Part shown: positions 6,814-18,328 of the stretch, in pieces
Position numbering within the stretch: the stretch's first letter is position 1
How the letters are laid out: the number at the start of each line of letters is the position of its first letter
Origin: Chryseobacterium sp. 18061
GTDB taxonomy: Bacteria; Pseudomonadota; Gammaproteobacteria; Enterobacterales; Enterobacteriaceae
NCBI GenBank assembly: GCA_902706205.1
Contig: CACSKA010000004.1
Location: forward strand, 124,001 to 188,000
DNA: 64,000 nt
Direction: 5' to 3'
The notes under the pieces: generated by a model
Seen by the model: only the letters and a program-made list of their open reading frames with translations
Database searches by the model: none
What the model was told of the DNA's origin: nothing
Position numbers and translations under genes: made by a program

Positions 6814-7530
6814 ATGCGTCCAGCAGGCCGTAGCGCTCATCAGGTGCGTCCCGTAACCCTGACCCGTAACTACACCAAACACGCTGAAGGCTCTGTGCTG
6901 GTCGAATTCGGTGATACCAAAGTGCTTTGCACTGCATCCATTGACGAAGGCGTCCCGCGTTTTCTGAAAGGGCAGGGCCAGGGCTGGATCACCGCCGAAT
7001 ACGGCATGCTGCCGCGTTCCACCCACACCCGCAACGCCCGTGAAGCGGCGAAAGGCAAGCAGGGTGGCCGTACCATGGAAATTCAGCGTCTGATCGCTCG
7101 TGCCCTGCGCGCTGCCGTTGACCTGAAAACGCTGGGTGAATTCACCATTACGCTGGACTGCGACGTCATCCAGGCTGATGGCGGCACGCGTACCGCATCC
7201 ATTACCGGTGCCTGTGTAGCGCTGGCTGATGCCCTGAACAAACTGGTTGCTGCCGGTAAGCTTAAAACCAACCCGATGAAAGGCATGGTTGCTGCGGTTT
7301 CCGTCGGTATCGTTGCCGGTGAAGCGCTGTGCGACCTGGAATACGTTGAAGATTCCGCCGCAGAAACTGACATGAACGTGGTGATGACCGAAGATGGTCG
7401 CATCATCGAAGTACAGGGTACGGCAGAAGGCGAACCGTTCACCCATGAGGAACTTCTTACCTTGTTGGCTTTAGCCCGAGGGGGAATCGAATCTATTGTC
7501 ACGACGCAGAAAGCGGCGTTAGAAAATTAA
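6814..7530 (+). CDS. rph: Ribonuclease PH (intact)
   Basis: 238 aa, a phosphate-dependent 3'-5' exonuclease that trims tRNA precursors. It starts [20 protein letters not shown], and the RNase PH fold runs full length to EN at the end. E. coli K-12 strains carry a frameshift near the end of rph that lowers pyrE expression. Here the frame is complete and ends five bases before the pyrE attenuator stem, so translation can reach the attenuator as in the ancestral arrangement. First gene of the rph-pyrE operon. Confidence 0.97.
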   Translation: MRPAGRSAHQVRPVTLTRNYTKHAEGSVLVEFGDTKVLCTASIDEGVPRFLKGQGQGWITAEYGMLPRSTHTRNAREAAKGKQGGRTMEIQRLIARALRAAVDLKTLGEFTITLDCDVIQADGGTRTASITGACVALADALNKLVAAGKLKTNPMKGMVAAVSVGIVAGEALCDLEYVEDSAAETDMNVVMTEDGRIIEVQGTAEGEPFTHEELLTLLALARGGIESIVTTQKAALEN

Positions 7531-7535
7531 TTAGA

Positions 7536-7562
7536 GGGCGACTGATGAGTCGCCCTTTTTTT
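7536..7562 (+). terminator. pyrE attenuator
   Basis: GGGCGACT (7536-7543), loop GATG and AGTCGCCC (7548-7555) are followed by seven T. It lies between the rph stop (7528-7530) and pyrE (7594). In E. coli this terminator is regulated by UTP: slow transcription at low UTP lets ribosomes on rph follow closely and block hairpin formation. Confidence 0.9.
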
Positions 7563-7593
7563 GTCTGTAGAAAACAGGATGAGGAGTGAATCC

Positions 7594-8235
7594 ATGAAAC
7601 CGTATCAGCGCCAGTTTATTGAATTTGCGCTTAATAAGCAGGTATTGAAGTTCGGCGAATTCACGCTGAAATCCGGGCGCAAAAGCCCCTATTTCTTTAA
7701 TGCCGGGCTGTTTAATACCGGGCGCGATTTGGCGCTGTTAGGTCGTTTTTACGCTGAAGCGCTAATGGATTCAGGCATCGATTTCGACCTGCTGTTTGGC
7801 CCAGCGTATAAAGGTATCCCGATTGCCACGACTGCTGCGGTCGCACTGGCTGAACATCACGATCGCGATGTGCCGTACTGCTTTAATCGCAAAGAAGCCA
7901 AAACCCATGGTGAAGGCGGCAACCTGGTGGGCAGTCCGCTCGAAGGCCGAATCATGCTGGTCGACGATGTGATCACTGCTGGAACGGCTATCCGTGAGTC
8001 GATGGAAATCATCCAGGCTAATGGCGCAACGCTTGCGGGTGTGCTGATTTCGCTGAACCGCCAGGAGCGCGGGCGCGGGGAAATTTCTGCGATTCAGGAA
8101 GTTGAGCGCGACTACGGCTGTCAGGTGATTTCTATTATCACTCTGAAAGACCTGATTGCTTACCTGGAAGAAAAGCCGGAGATGGCCGACCATCTGGTGG
8201 CAGTCCGGGCGTATCGCGAAGAGTTTGGCGTATAA
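7594..8235 (+). CDS. pyrE: Orotate phosphoribosyltransferase
   Basis: Converts orotate and PRPP to OMP in de novo UMP synthesis. From ATG 7594 (ribosome site GAGGAG eight bases upstream) it is 213 aa, exactly the E. coli length, starting [16 protein letters not shown]. The frame extends upstream into the attenuator but that part is not homologous. The PRPP-binding loop is visible as [16 protein letters not shown]. Expressed from the rph promoter through the attenuator at 7536-7562. Confidence 0.97.
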   Translation: MKPYQRQFIEFALNKQVLKFGEFTLKSGRKSPYFFNAGLFNTGRDLALLGRFYAEALMDSGIDFDLLFGPAYKGIPIATTAAVALAEHHDRDVPYCFNRKEAKTHGEGGNLVGSPLEGRIMLVDDVITAGTAIRESMEIIQANGATLAGVLISLNRQERGRGEISAIQEVERDYGCQVISIITLKDLIAYLEEKPEMADHLVAVRAYREEFGV

Positions 8236-8243
8236 AAACGAAA

Positions 8244-8267
8244 CCGGGCATCGCGCCCGGTTTTTTT
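8244..8267 (+). terminator. Terminator after pyrE
   Basis: CCGGGC, loop ATCGC, GCCCGG (8244-8260), then seven T. It lies between the convergent pyrE and slmA genes and touches the slmA stop codon. Confidence 0.88.
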
Positions 8268-8862
8268 ACTGGAGTTGTGCTGCAACCAGCGGCCAGCGGG
8301 CATCAAAATCTTCCGTTGGGCAGTATTTGAATTCACTGCGCACAAAGCGGGAAAGCATCCCTTCGCAGAACGCCAGAATCTGGCCAGCTAGCAGCGTCTC
8401 ATCATTAACGTAGCCTTCGCCTTCGCGCATTTTCTTTTCGCGTAATACCTGACGCAGTTGAGCTTCAATGCGCTCGAAAAGCTGGTTGATGCGACCCTGC
8501 AGTCTGTCCTGTTCAAACATCAGGGCATGACCGGTCAGAATGCGTGTCAGACCTGGGTTACGTTCACCGAAGCCGAGAATCAATAGCACAATCAGACGCA
8601 AACGGGCGTTGGTGTCTTTTTCATCCTTCAAAATCAGATTGATACGGGTGATCAGGCTGTCTTCGATGAACTCGATCAGGCTGTCGAACATCCGGGTTTT
8701 GCTTGGGAAATGGCGATACAACGCCGCTTCGGAAACGCCCACTGAGGCGGCCAGCTTTGCAGTAGTAATACGTTGACTACCATCACTGGATTCAAGCATA
8801 AGCGCCAGAGATTGAAGTATTTCTTCGCGACGATTCCGTTTCGCGGTTTGTTTTTCTGCCAT
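8266..8862 (-). CDS. slmA: Nucleoid occlusion factor SlmA
   Basis: TetR-family DNA-binding protein that blocks FtsZ ring assembly over the nucleoid. From ATG 8862 it is 198 aa, the E. coli length, starting [20 protein letters not shown]. The helix-turn-helix is visible at about residues 32-52 ([20 protein letters not shown]). The longer frame to 8922 adds 20 residues not found in the family. It lies between pyrE and dut as in E. coli. Confidence 0.95.
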   Translation of the reverse strand: MAEKQTAKRNRREEILQSLALMLESSDGSQRITTAKLAASVGVSEAALYRHFPSKTRMFDSLIEFIEDSLITRINLILKDEKDTNARLRLIVLLILGFGERNPGLTRILTGHALMFEQDRLQGRINQLFERIEAQLRQVLREKKMREGEGYVNDETLLAGQILAFCEGMLSRFVRSEFKYCPTEDFDARWPLVAAQLQ

Positions 8863-8982
8863 GTTTTCAAATACCCCTGAAAATAAACACTCGTCAGGCG
8901 GGCATCCACACAACGACCGCAAACAAGTGCTTGCGGTGATGTTATTGCATTATTGCGCTGGTGGATGCTGCTTCAGAACGGC

Positions 8983-9441
8983 TTATTTGCGTCCTGAATG
9001 GCCGAAGCCGCCTTCGCCACGATCGGTGGCGTCAAACTCTTCCACCAGGTTGAACTCTGCCTGAACGACAGGAACAAATACCATTTGGGCAATACGTTCA
9101 CCCGGCTCGATGGTAAAGCTCTGCTGACCACGGTTCCAGACGGAAACCATCAATTGGCCCTGATAATCTGAATCGATAAGGCCGACCAGATTACCCAGCA
9201 CGACACCGTGCTTATGGCCCAGACCGGAACGCGGCAGAATAACGGCTGCCAGGGAGGAATCCGCGATATGAATAGCCAGGCCAGTTGGCAGCAGTGTGGT
9301 TGCGCCAGGAGCCAGTTCTACGGCTTCATCAAGACAGGCTCGCAGGTCAAGTCCGGCAGAGCCGGAGGTGGCGTATGTCGGCAGCGGGAATTGCTCGCCA
9401 ACACGCGGGTCCATAATCTTAACGTCGATTTTTTTCATCAT
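8983..9441 (-). CDS. dut: dUTP diphosphatase
   Basis: Hydrolyses dUTP to dUMP and PPi, keeping uracil out of DNA and supplying dTMP synthesis. It is 152 aa from ATG 9441 (or 151 from 9438), starting [18 protein letters not shown]. The five dUTPase motifs are visible, among them [27 protein letters not shown] and the C-terminal Gly-rich [10 protein letters not shown]. Its start overlaps the end of coaBC (stop at 9419) by 23 bases, which fits translational coupling; the longer frame to 9579 lies wholly inside coaBC. Confidence 0.96.
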   Translation of the reverse strand: MMKKIDVKIMDPRVGEQFPLPTYATSGSAGLDLRACLDEAVELAPGATTLLPTGLAIHIADSSLAAVILPRSGLGHKHGVVLGNLVGLIDSDYQGQLMVSVWNRGQQSFTIEPGERIAQMVFVPVVQAEFNLVEEFDATDRGEGGFGHSGRK

Positions 9442-10633
9442 AACGGGTAACGATCTCGTCCAGTAGTAGTTGGCCCAGGAGTTCCTTTCGCGCAAGCGGT
9501 AAGACTTTATCTCCATCCTGCCAGAAAAGGTGTAATGCATTGTTATCGCTATTAAATCCTTGATTCTCTTGCGATACATCGTTCGCGCAGATCAGATCAA
9601 GGTTCTTGCGGGCTCGCTTTTTCTGCGCGTATTCTTCCACATTATTTGTTTCTGCGGCAAACCCTACGACATAAGGACGAGAGGTCGTGAGCGCGGCAAC
9701 ACCAGCAACGATATCCGGATTTTTAACCATTTTTATCGTTAATTCATCACCTTGCTTTTTAATCTTCTCGTCCGAAATGGCCGCTGCACGATAGTCAGCA
9801 ACCGCTGCGCAGCCAATAAAAATGTGCTGATTTTGCGCATTTTTCTGGACCGCAGCTTCCATTTCCAGCGCCGTCGTTACATCGATGCGCTGAATGAATG
9901 GCGGGGTAGCCATTGCAACAGGGCCGCTGACCAGCGTGACGTTTGCACCACGCTGTGCTGCCGCCGCCGCAATCGCGAAGCCCATTTTACCGGAACTGTG
10001 GTTGGTGATGTAACGCACCGGATCTAACGGTTCGCGGGTAGGGCCTGCGGTAATCATGATATTGAGATGTTGCAGGTCTTTGACAGGCGAAAAATGCGTT
10101 GCCGCCATCTCGACAATCACCAGCGGATCCAGCATACGGCCTGGGCCGATATCGCCACAGGCCTGGCTGCCACTGTCTGGGCCCCAGAGCAGCAGTCCAC
10201 GTGAAGCGAGCGTGTCCAGATTATGCTGGGTCGCTGCTGCGCGGTACATTTGCTGATTCATCGCTGGTACGACGGCGACTGGGGCCGCGGTGGCGAGGCA
10301 AATGGTGGAGACCAGATCATTGGCCATGCCTGCGGCAATACGGGCGATGAGGTCGGCAGTCGCCGGGGCCAAAATCACCAGGTCAGCCCATTTCCCGAGC
10401 TCAATATGACCCATCGCGGCTTCGGCGGCAGGGTCCAGCAGGCTGTCGGACACCGGGAAACCGGATACTGCCTGAAGGCTCAATGGCGTGATGAAGGCTT
10501 TCGCAGCATCTGTCATGGCGACGCGGACTTCTGCGCCACGTTCGCGCAAGCGGCGCACCAGTTCCGGCGTTTTGTAAGCAGCGATACCTCCGCTGACACC
10601 AAGAACGATTTTTTTACCGGCCAGGCTTAACAT
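9419..10633 (-). CDS. coaBC: Bifunctional CoA synthesis protein CoaBC (Dfp)
   Basis: Joins cysteine to 4'-phosphopantothenate and then decarboxylates it, two steps of CoA synthesis. 404 aa from ATG 10633 (ribosome site AGGAAAG), starting [20 protein letters not shown]. The N-terminal flavin-dependent CoaC part covers about 1-190, with the [10 protein letters not shown] segment. The C-terminal CoaB part follows, with [18 protein letters not shown] and NHSSGKMG. The frame to 10741 has an unrelated N-terminal extension. It overlaps dut at its 3' end. Confidence 0.96.
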   Translation of the reverse strand: MLSLAGKKIVLGVSGGIAAYKTPELVRRLRERGAEVRVAMTDAAKAFITPLSLQAVSGFPVSDSLLDPAAEAAMGHIELGKWADLVILAPATADLIARIAAGMANDLVSTICLATAAPVAVVPAMNQQMYRAAATQHNLDTLASRGLLLWGPDSGSQACGDIGPGRMLDPLVIVEMAATHFSPVKDLQHLNIMITAGPTREPLDPVRYITNHSSGKMGFAIAAAAAQRGANVTLVSGPVAMATPPFIQRIDVTTALEMEAAVQKNAQNQHIFIGCAAVADYRAAAISDEKIKKQGDELTIKMVKNPDIVAGVAALTTSRPYVVGFAAETNNVEEYAQKKRARKNLDLICANDVSQENQGFNSDNNALHLFWQDGDKVLPLARKELLGQLLLDEIVTRYDEKNRR

Positions 10634-10803
10634 GATTCTTTCCTGTGGAAGACATCGGAATACGCCCATTTTATCACAATCCCTCCGTTGTCGTGCTGCA
10701 AAGGAAAATCCACTGTGCGAGGCGTTACGCAAGTGTGGCAATCCGCTGTCGTGCGCATGATGGGCCGCATGGCAAGATAGCTGTCGTCAAAAGGAGAAGA
10801 CGT

Positions 10804-11472
10804 ATGGAAGACGTTGAACGGATTTTGCCGCGTGAAAAAATGCAAACCGAGGGGATTGAAGTACTCAGTGACGTTGAACTGCTGGCTCTGTTTTTACGAA
10901 CAGGTACGCAGCGACGTGATGTGTTTTCTTTCGCCGATTATTTGCTGAAACATTTTGGGTCGTTACACGGTTTGCTGTTGGCACCAGAGTCAGAACTTCT
11001 CAGGATGGACGGCATTGGTATCGCCAAATATGCCCAACTTAAAGGTATTGCCGAACTGGCACGACGTTTTTTTAATCTTCAGTTGATGATGCAGGAAGAC
11101 CCGCTGAGCAGCCCTCATGCCACGCGTGAATTTCTGCAAAGTCAGCTGGCGAAAGAAGAGCGTGAGATCTTCATGGTGATTTTCTTAGATAGTCAAAACA
11201 GGGTGTTAAAGCATAGCCGAATGTTCAGCGGGACGTTGAGCCATGTCGAAGTTCACCCTCGTGAGATAGTCCGCGAGGCCATTAAGGTCAATGCGGCGGC
11301 GCTGATACTCGCACATAATCATCCTTCAGGCAGTGCTCAGCCTAGTAAAGCGGATAGAATCATCACTGAAAGAGTGATAAAGTGCTGCCACTTCATGGAG
11401 ATAAGCGTCCTCGATCACTTGATCGTCGGCAAAGGAGAGATAATTTCTTTTGCTGAGCACGGATGGATTTAG
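10804..11472 (+). CDS. radC: RadC family JAB-domain protein
   Basis: 222 aa from ATG 10804, preceded by AAGGAG; the frame extends upstream without homology. It has an N-terminal helix-hairpin-helix part ([20 protein letters not shown]) and a C-terminal JAMM/MPN metal site with EVHPREI and HNHPSG plus Asp in KADR. RadC was once linked to DNA repair, but its biochemical role is not firmly known. It lies divergent from coaBC as in E. coli. The N-terminal third differs more from E. coli than the rest. Confidence 0.93.
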   Translation: MEDVERILPREKMQTEGIEVLSDVELLALFLRTGTQRRDVFSFADYLLKHFGSLHGLLLAPESELLRMDGIGIAKYAQLKGIAELARRFFNLQLMMQEDPLSSPHATREFLQSQLAKEEREIFMVIFLDSQNRVLKHSRMFSGTLSHVEVHPREIVREAIKVNAAALILAHNHPSGSAQPSKADRIITERVIKCCHFMEISVLDHLIVGKGEIISFAEHGWI

Positions 11473-11503
11473 CGATCCACCGGGATCTTTGTCTGTTCGG
11501 GAC

Positions 11504-11532
11504 TTGAGCACACCGCGGAGTCAGCGTATACT
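11504..11532 (+). promoter_or_regulatory. rpmBG promoter
   Basis: TTGAGC at 11504-11509 and TATACT at 11527-11532 are separated by 17 bases, a near-consensus sigma-70 promoter. It is followed by a leader of about 140 bases before rpmB, rich in inverted repeats (CGTCAGACCGGGCTGTAGCAGC and onward). Confidence 0.8.
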
Positions 11533-11655
11533 ACGCCACCTTTGAGAATCTCGGGTTTGGCATTTGGGCCTGGCTATACGAGTTCACTTAGAACCGTCAG
11601 ACCGGGCTGTAGCAGCCTGACGAGGCGCCAATACCCTATACGAAGCTCGAGCTAA

Positions 11656-11913
<258 letters not shown>

Positions 11914-11930
11914 GTACTAAGAGGAATTAA

Positions 11931-12101
<171 letters not shown>

Positions 12102-12123
12102 TTTTAGTTCTCTTATAGAAAAA

Positions 12124-12146
12124 CCCCGCTTCGGCGGGGTTTTTTG
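12124..12146 (+). terminator. Terminator after rpmG
   Basis: CCCCGC, TTCG tetraloop, GCGGGG (12124-12139), then seven T. A classic strong intrinsic terminator; read-through would carry on into mutM. Confidence 0.92.
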
Positions 12147-12199
12147 TTTTCTGCTCGCCCCCATAATAGGACGCATCCTGCAAAGTATTTGGAGACGTC

Positions 12200-13009
12200 A
12201 TGCCTGAATTACCCGAGGTCGAGACCAGCCGTCGCGGTATAGAGCCGCATCTGGTCGGTGAGACCATCCTGCACGTGATTGTTCGCAACGGCCGACTGCG
12301 CTGGCCCGTATCTGCGGAAATTCATAGCCTCAGCGATAAGCCCGTACTCAGCGTTCAGCGTCGCGCCAAATATCTGCTGCTTGAGCTGCCTGACGGCTGG
12401 ATAATCATCCACCTCGGGATGTCAGGCAGTTTGCGTATCCTCGCCGAAGAACGCTCGCCAGAGAAGCACGATCATGTCGACCTGGTGATGAGTAACGGCA
12501 AAGTGCTGCGTTACACTGACCCTCGCCGATTCGGCGCGTGGCTGTGGACCAAAGAGCTGGAAGGCCACAGTGTGTTGGCACATCTCGGCCCGGAACCTCT
12601 GAGTGAGGCATTTAACACCGATTACTTCCGCGAGAAGTGTGCGAAAAAGAAAACGCCGATCAAACCGTGGTTGATGGATAACAAGTTGGTGGTCGGGGTA
12701 GGGAACATCTATGCCAGCGAGTCGCTGTTTGCCGCAGGCATTCACCCTGACAGGCTCGCATCATCGCTTTCTGCGGAAGAGTGCGCGTTATTGGTGCGTG
12801 TCATCAAGGCGGTGCTGCTGCGCTCTATTGAACAGGGCGGAACGACGCTGAAAGATTTCCTGCAAAGCGACGGTAAGCCGGGCTATTTTGCGCAGGAATT
12901 GCAGGTCTACGGTCGGAAGGATGAACCTTGTCGGGTCTGTGGCTCGCCGATTATTGCGACGAAGCATGCGCAGCGGGCAACATTTTACTGCCGCCGCTGC
13001 CAGAAGTGA
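12200..13009 (+). CDS. mutM: Formamidopyrimidine-DNA glycosylase
   Basis: Excises 8-oxoguanine and formamidopyrimidines and nicks the abasic site. 269 aa as in E. coli. The catalytic N-terminus MPELPEVET (Pro2, Glu3) and Lys57 are present. The C-terminal zinc finger has Cys244, Cys247, Cys264 and Cys267. It is preceded by TTGGAGACGTC. Its stop directly abuts the stop of coaD on the other strand (13009/13010). Confidence 0.98.
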   Translation: MPELPEVETSRRGIEPHLVGETILHVIVRNGRLRWPVSAEIHSLSDKPVLSVQRRAKYLLLELPDGWIIIHLGMSGSLRILAEERSPEKHDHVDLVMSNGKVLRYTDPRRFGAWLWTKELEGHSVLAHLGPEPLSEAFNTDYFREKCAKKKTPIKPWLMDNKLVVGVGNIYASESLFAAGIHPDRLASSLSAEECALLVRVIKAVLLRSIEQGGTTLKDFLQSDGKPGYFAQELQVYGRKDEPCRVCGSPIIATKHAQRATFYCRRCQK

Positions 13010-13492
<483 letters not shown>

Positions 13493-14263
13493 TCACGCCT
13501 TTTTGCTAAAGCCGCGGTTCAGCGCCCACAGCTCGGTGTACTTGTTAAACGTATACTGCGCGTTCACGACCGACAGCAGCCAGCCCTGTGCGCCATCCAG
13601 AACGCCGCCACGCAGAATAAGCGTTTTGATTAACGCGCCCAACGTGTGACCAAAAACACTTGCCAGTGAGGTTTTCTTGCCTTTCTGATGACGTTCCTGC
13701 GCCCATGCCGTGGCGTAAGCCAGCTGTTTACGCTGGAACTCAGCAAAATCACGACAAGTCAGATGTTTCAGGTCGCCCTTTAGCTCAACAACTTTTGCAC
13801 CGCGACTGTCGAGGGATTCATGCACTCGATTATCGTTGTACTGCCAGCGCTCACGTTCGTAAAGACGCAGAACTCTGTCTGGATACCAACCGCTGTGACG
13901 CATAAAACGACCGAGAAAATAGTTACGGCGGGCGATACTGTAAACGGCGCCCGGTTCTGGGGCCGCAAGGACGTCGCGAAGGGATTTTTCGAGCTCAGGC
14001 GTGATGCGTTCGTCGGTGTCGATCATTAACACATAATCGCCGGTGGCGAGCGCTTGCGCGCGCTGACGCTGAATGCCGTAGCCCTGCCAGTCGGCGTTCG
14101 CATGAACCTGCACGCCAAGACTTCTTGCCAGTTCAACTGTGTTGTCATCGCTGCCGGAGTCCAGCAGAACAATCTCGTCAGCCCATTGCACTGATGCCAG
14201 GCAATCCGGCAGCAGATCGGCAGCGTTTTTGGCGATCATCACCACCGACAGGCGAGTTGGCAT
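13493..14263 (-). CDS. waaE: LPS core glycosyltransferase WaaE (KdtX)
   Basis: 256-aa GT2 glycosyltransferase. In Klebsiella and Serratia, WaaE adds beta-1,4-glucose to heptose I of the inner core. Seen: the GT-A nucleotide-binding start [29 protein letters not shown], and the metal-binding DTDERIT (about residues 92-98). The C-terminus has a possible amphipathic membrane contact ([15 protein letters not shown]). Its position between waaA and coaD is diagnostic; E. coli K-12 lacks the gene there. Its ATG overlaps the waaA stop by one base. Confidence 0.9.
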   Translation of the reverse strand: MPTRLSVVMIAKNAADLLPDCLASVQWADEIVLLDSGSDDNTVELARSLGVQVHANADWQGYGIQRQRAQALATGDYVLMIDTDERITPELEKSLRDVLAAPEPGAVYSIARRNYFLGRFMRHSGWYPDRVLRLYERERWQYNDNRVHESLDSRGAKVVELKGDLKHLTCRDFAEFQRKQLAYATAWAQERHQKGKKTSLASVFGHTLGALIKTLILRGGVLDGAQGWLLSVVNAQYTFNKYTELWALNRGFSKKA

Positions 14264-15537
14264 TAGTGGCTCCGCTGAGGCAGATAGGGTTGCAGTAACT
14301 GTAGCAGACGGGCAAGCGCGCCCTGATTCTGATGAAGCACTTCGACGGCATGGCGGCCATACCAGAGGCGGTAATCTTCATCAGTCAGCAGCGTAGAGAC
14401 TTCTTTCACCAGAGTGTCCATATCGGTGACCGTGATGAGTCCGTCATCCTGCTGAAGTTTGGCGCAGATATCTTTGAAATTGAAGGTATGCGGGCCCATC
14501 AATACCGGAATTGCATGCGCGGCCGGCTCCAGCGGGTTGTGTCCACCACGTTCAACGAGGCTGCCGCCGACAAAGGCCAGGTCAGCAATACCGTACAGCA
14601 GCATCAGCTCACCCATGGTGTCGCCAATGACCACCTGCGTGGTAGCGGAAGGGATTTCACCCGTGCTGCGCAGCGTAAACGGCATACCCGCTTTCTGCAC
14701 CAGTTCACGGGCGTCAGCAAAGCGTTCAGGATGACGTGGCACCAGAATCAGCAGCAGATCGGGGAAAGTTTCCAGCAGCTTTTTATGCGCGTCGAGGATG
14801 ATTTTTTCTTCGCCGTCATGGGTGCTGGTTGCGATCCACACCTGACGACGCGGCGCCCACTGACGACGTAACGTCACCGCACGTGCTGCCAGTTCTGGCG
14901 TCACGGAGATATCAAATTTGAGGCTACCGGTAATAGTCAGCTGGTTACGTTTGAGGCCCAACGCGAGGAAACGGTTACCGTCCTCTTCGTTCTGTGCGGC
15001 AATCAGGGTGATGCGGCTCAGTAGTCGACGCATAAATTTTCCGAGCTTGCCGTAGCCTTTTGCTGAGCGTTCAGACAGACGTGCATTGGCAATCACCAGC
15101 GGGATTTTGCGCTTATGCAGCGCGGCAACCATGTTTGGCCACAGCTCGGTTTCCATCACGATAACCAGCTTCGGACGCGTGGTATTGAAGAAGCGGTTCA
15201 TCGCGCCGGGTAAATCGTACGGCAGATAGACATGCTGCACATCTTTGCCGAAGGCGGACATTGCCCGCTCAGAACCGGTTGGCGTCATGGTTGTGACAGT
15301 TATCGGCAATGACGGGTAACGATGGCGCAGCGCACGCACCAGCGGAATGGCGGCCAGCGTCTCGCCTACGGAGACGGAGTGCAGCAGTATGCCATCAGGC
15401 ACTACCTTATTTTTGCAAAAGCCATAGCGTTCAGCCCAGCGTTTACGGTACGCGGGAGCCTTTCGGCTGCGCAACAATAACCTCAGCCAGACTAGCGGCT
15501 GAATCAGGTAGAGCAAGGTGGTATACAGAAATTCCAA
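14263..15537 (-). CDS. waaA: Kdo transferase
   Basis: Adds two Kdo residues to lipid IVA at the inner face of the cytoplasmic membrane, the first step of core assembly. 424 aa, close to E. coli WaaA. An N-terminal membrane anchor (about 3-22) is followed by a GT-B fold with HSVSVGE (catalytic Glu) and GDTMGEL, and C-terminal [16 protein letters not shown], which binds CMP-Kdo in the family. First gene of waaA-waaE-coaD. The upstream gap holds the terminator of the preceding operon. Confidence 0.97.
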   Translation of the reverse strand: MEFLYTTLLYLIQPLVWLRLLLRSRKAPAYRKRWAERYGFCKNKVVPDGILLHSVSVGETLAAIPLVRALRHRYPSLPITVTTMTPTGSERAMSAFGKDVQHVYLPYDLPGAMNRFFNTTRPKLVIVMETELWPNMVAALHKRKIPLVIANARLSERSAKGYGKLGKFMRRLLSRITLIAAQNEEDGNRFLALGLKRNQLTITGSLKFDISVTPELAARAVTLRRQWAPRRQVWIATSTHDGEEKIILDAHKKLLETFPDLLLILVPRHPERFADARELVQKAGMPFTLRSTGEIPSATTQVVIGDTMGELMLLYGIADLAFVGGSLVERGGHNPLEPAAHAIPVLMGPHTFNFKDICAKLQQDDGLITVTDMDTLVKEVSTLLTDEDYRLWYGRHAVEVLHQNQGALARLLQLLQPYLPQRSH

Positions 15538-15652
15538 GCGAGTTATCCGTTTTTATACTTCGGCGGGCAAATTCTAAGCATTTAGCGTGCTTAAAGCTAT
15601 CCCTTTGGTACATCAGTCAGGCCGATGATTGAAGCTTGTGCGCAAAGTGGTT

Positions 15653-15686
15653 GAAAAAATGGCAGGGAAAGGCTTCCCCCGCCATT
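15653..15686 (-). terminator. Terminator after the phosphoethanolamine transferase gene
   Basis: On the minus strand AATGGCGGGG...CCCTGCCATT (15658-15686) forms a hairpin with a few mismatches inside, followed by a run of T (plus-strand A-run from 15654). It ends the waaL-to-transferase operon before waaA. Confidence 0.75.
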
Positions 15687-15696
15687 CATATCAATA

Positions 15697-17349
15697 CTAT
15701 TGCTCTGCCGGAGGTAAGGCGTTGAGATGGTAAGTTATGCGCTCAGAGAGACCCCGAATATCACCACCGGTGATGAAATAAGAATCATCTTTCTGATTAG
15801 GGTTTTTCACGTTAAACCCAAGCATTTTGTTGATGAGGGTAGCGAGCTGGAAATGGTTGAGCGGCACATGATTGGTGATGTTGCTCATCGAATATTCCGG
15901 ATCGTTACTGAAGTACAGGAATGGAGTCTGGGCGATGGGCATCTCAACCACTGAGTGTCCAAAGAGGCCACCGTCTCCCACTCTTTCACCATGATCGGAA
16001 GTGATGAACACCAGGACAGGCAGTTTCGACTTCGCCATAGCTGTGCGAATCGCGGCGGCGAGTTCTTTGTCGTACAGACGAACGGCGTCATCGTACTCGT
16101 TCTTCTTCTGCGCAACGTCATCACTCAGACGCGGGGTAGAGAATTTAGCAAATCCAGGCGGAATGTTTCGCTCATAAGGGATATGTGGCGCACGGCTGTT
16201 CAATACCATCAGGAACGGTTTGTTCCAGTCCAGATTGGATTTTTCGACCGATGGTGTGAGAACCACATCCGCACCCACTTCTGGAGCAGGACGGATTTGC
16301 GTGTCTTCCCACAAGTCGATGTCATGAATACCAATCCAGTTGCTAAGCCCCTCGAGTCCTTGCGCAGAAATAAAGGCTGTCTGGTATCCGTGCTTTTTTG
16401 CGTTGGAAAAGATATTCGTGGCTCTGGATTTATAAGCTGCGTAGTTGTCGGGTTCGCGGAGGTTGTTGACCAGCATCGGGATGGCCACGCGCGTCGATAC
16501 GGCATTTGAGATAATTAAACGGCCTGTCCCTTGGTACTGTTGGAGTAGTGCCTTCAGCTCAGGCGTGGTATCACGCTCATAGCCAAGTGCGCTCACATGG
16601 TGAGGATTCAGGCTTTCACCGATGGCAAGAATAATCGAATACTTACCAGCATGCGTATCCGGTACTGGCGTCACGGCATAGGGTTCGTAATGGGCAATAT
16701 TTTGATTTTCACCAGAGATAGCTTCAGGTATCAACCGGATAGCGCTGTAGCTCATAGCAGATAAGCCATTTCGCAGCAGCGAGTGACGCAGATCTGGGTT
16801 GAATTTATACATTTGCCCGTCAATGGCTTTGTAGAACTGGCCCACAAACATTACGACAATCGCAAGCAGGCATGGCATTGCTAACCCTTTATGCCACTTC
16901 GGTGCCAGGCGACGAGTAACAAACAACGCAACCAGGACTGCCACAATCATTATGGCAAAGTAGACCCCTAATGAGCCCAGGCTATCGGTAATACCACTGG
17001 CAATATCTTTCGTTTCAACGAACGCCAACCAGACTTCGCTGGGTCCATAAAACTGACCATAAAATTGATAATAAATGGCCTCGCTGATCTGAACTATAAA
17101 TGTCACGGCAAGAAGCACACGTGTTATGAAAAACCGCGAACTCATGGCAGCAAGCAAAGAAATGATGAGATAAAGTGAAATATCACCCGCTTTTGGCTGA
17201 TAGACATGATCTTTTAGTAGAATAATGATTTCAGAAAGCGAGAACAGGACCAGAAAGAGAACCGTCAGGAACACGGTTCGCAGCAGGTTGGTGCGCAGTG
17301 CGGGCGACCATTTTGCAGATGTTTTCAGCATTGGCAGGCTCAATCTCAT
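15697..17349 (-). CDS. Phosphoethanolamine transferase (EptA/B/C type)
   Basis: 550-aa inner-membrane enzyme expected to move phosphoethanolamine from phosphatidylethanolamine to lipid A or core sugars. Five hydrophobic segments fill about residues 20-175. A periplasmic sulfatase-like domain follows, with the metal site ILAIGESLNPHHVSALGYER, the likely nucleophile Thr in AVSTRVAIPM, and ITSDHGERVG plus GHSVVE near the C-terminus. It starts at the stop of the preceding glycosyltransferase (TAATG), so it is the last gene of the waaL operon, suggesting that it modifies the core. Which Ept subgroup it belongs to cannot be told by eye. Confidence 0.85.
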   Translation of the reverse strand: MRLSLPMLKTSAKWSPALRTNLLRTVFLTVLFLVLFSLSEIIILLKDHVYQPKAGDISLYLIISLLAAMSSRFFITRVLLAVTFIVQISEAIYYQFYGQFYGPSEVWLAFVETKDIASGITDSLGSLGVYFAIMIVAVLVALFVTRRLAPKWHKGLAMPCLLAIVVMFVGQFYKAIDGQMYKFNPDLRHSLLRNGLSAMSYSAIRLIPEAISGENQNIAHYEPYAVTPVPDTHAGKYSIILAIGESLNPHHVSALGYERDTTPELKALLQQYQGTGRLIISNAVSTRVAIPMLVNNLREPDNYAAYKSRATNIFSNAKKHGYQTAFISAQGLEGLSNWIGIHDIDLWEDTQIRPAPEVGADVVLTPSVEKSNLDWNKPFLMVLNSRAPHIPYERNIPPGFAKFSTPRLSDDVAQKKNEYDDAVRLYDKELAAAIRTAMAKSKLPVLVFITSDHGERVGDGGLFGHSVVEMPIAQTPFLYFSNDPEYSMSNITNHVPLNHFQLATLINKMLGFNVKNPNQKDDSYFITGGDIRGLSERITYHLNALPPAEQ

Positions 17350-18320
17350 TAGAACTTTTTAGTCAGCGGACGAATGGCTTTACCAAAGCCAAAGCGAACA
17401 GCGCGAACAAACGTAGGGCGGTTATGCAATCCTTTACGCCAGATGTCCTCAAACAAGCTGAACCAGCGGGCAGCAACAGCTTCGCGAGAATAGACCTGTA
17501 GACGTTTCTCGCCCTGTTCGCGCATTTGGCGATAGAGTTCAGGGGAGTTTTTCAGTTTCATGATCGCATCAAATGCTTCATCAGGCGTTTTCGCTATCAA
17601 ATAGTCCAACTCGCTTTCGCGAATAGCTCGGTAAGACGGCTCATCATCACAAACCATGACCGTTTTGCCCAACCAGTTGTTAATGAGTTTGCTGGCAGGT
17701 TTCCGCGCTAACTTATGATCGTGTGATTTGCGAAAACTGATGCAAACATCCACATCCTGGTAGTTAGTCCAGTTATCAAACGAGATCCGCAATTTGATGC
17801 CTTGCTCTGCCAGGCGCTGCTTGAATGTTCCTTCTCGATACGCTTCCGGGAAACTATCGACACGCCCAAAAAAGGCGACGGTTTCAATCGATTCATCAGT
17901 ACGTTGACGAGGTTTGACCCCAGGTTGTGGCCAGTAAGGCACGAAAATACGATTACTGTGAACATCGACTTCCGGGTTCTGATCGATAACAACATCGGCC
18001 CCGATAACCGGTGGGCGATCGGCTCGAGCGACAACGGTAACGCCTTGCCACGGTTTTACACGCGAGCCAAAATCATCGTTGTGCATTAAATTGATAGCAT
18101 CAGGGCGGCATTCTGAGCCGAACGAGCATTCTATCTCGTCACCATAGTAATGCTTCAAAGCCAGAGTCGTCTGGAATGTCCATCCTCCACGCCCTCCGCA
18201 ATAAAAGCGTTCAGGGATTGAGTCCGGGTTTACTCGGTTATCGAGCAGAGTCTGAAAATCTGCATAGTTTTTAGCGATGAAATCAGCGCGGGAAACCGCG
18301 TGGAGTTTTAGTTTGCTCAT
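17349..18320 (-). CDS. Core-LPS glycosyltransferase (GT-B, unnamed)
   Basis: 323-aa soluble protein with the look of a GT-B glycosyltransferase. It has an N-terminal Gly-rich segment (GGRGGWTFQTTLALKHYYGDE), VAFFGRVDSFPEAYR near the middle, and a C-terminal Glyco_trans_1-type part (KPASKLINNWLGK, then DEAFDAIMKLKNSPELYRQM). The sugar donor and acceptor cannot be read from sequence. Nine bases after the WaaH-like gene and overlapping the phosphoethanolamine transferase, it belongs to the outer-core operon. No E. coli K-12 counterpart that I recognise. Confidence 0.7.
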   Translation of the reverse strand: MSKLKLHAVSRADFIAKNYADFQTLLDNRVNPDSIPERFYCGGRGGWTFQTTLALKHYYGDEIECSFGSECRPDAINLMHNDDFGSRVKPWQGVTVVARADRPPVIGADVVIDQNPEVDVHSNRIFVPYWPQPGVKPRQRTDESIETVAFFGRVDSFPEAYREGTFKQRLAEQGIKLRISFDNWTNYQDVDVCISFRKSHDHKLARKPASKLINNWLGKTVMVCDDEPSYRAIRESELDYLIAKTPDEAFDAIMKLKNSPELYRQMREQGEKRLQVYSREAVAARWFSLFEDIWRKGLHNRPTFVRAVRFGFGKAIRPLTKKF

Positions 18321-18328
18321 AATATCCG

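Noticed and set aside
6703..7446. 247-codon open frame on the minus strand opposite rph
   Set aside because: It lies almost wholly antisense to the well-conserved rph and its translation has no family resemblance.
9442..9579. N-terminal extension of dut
   Set aside because: The extra 46 codons lie inside coaBC and are not found in dUTPases; the normal start is at 9441 or 9438.
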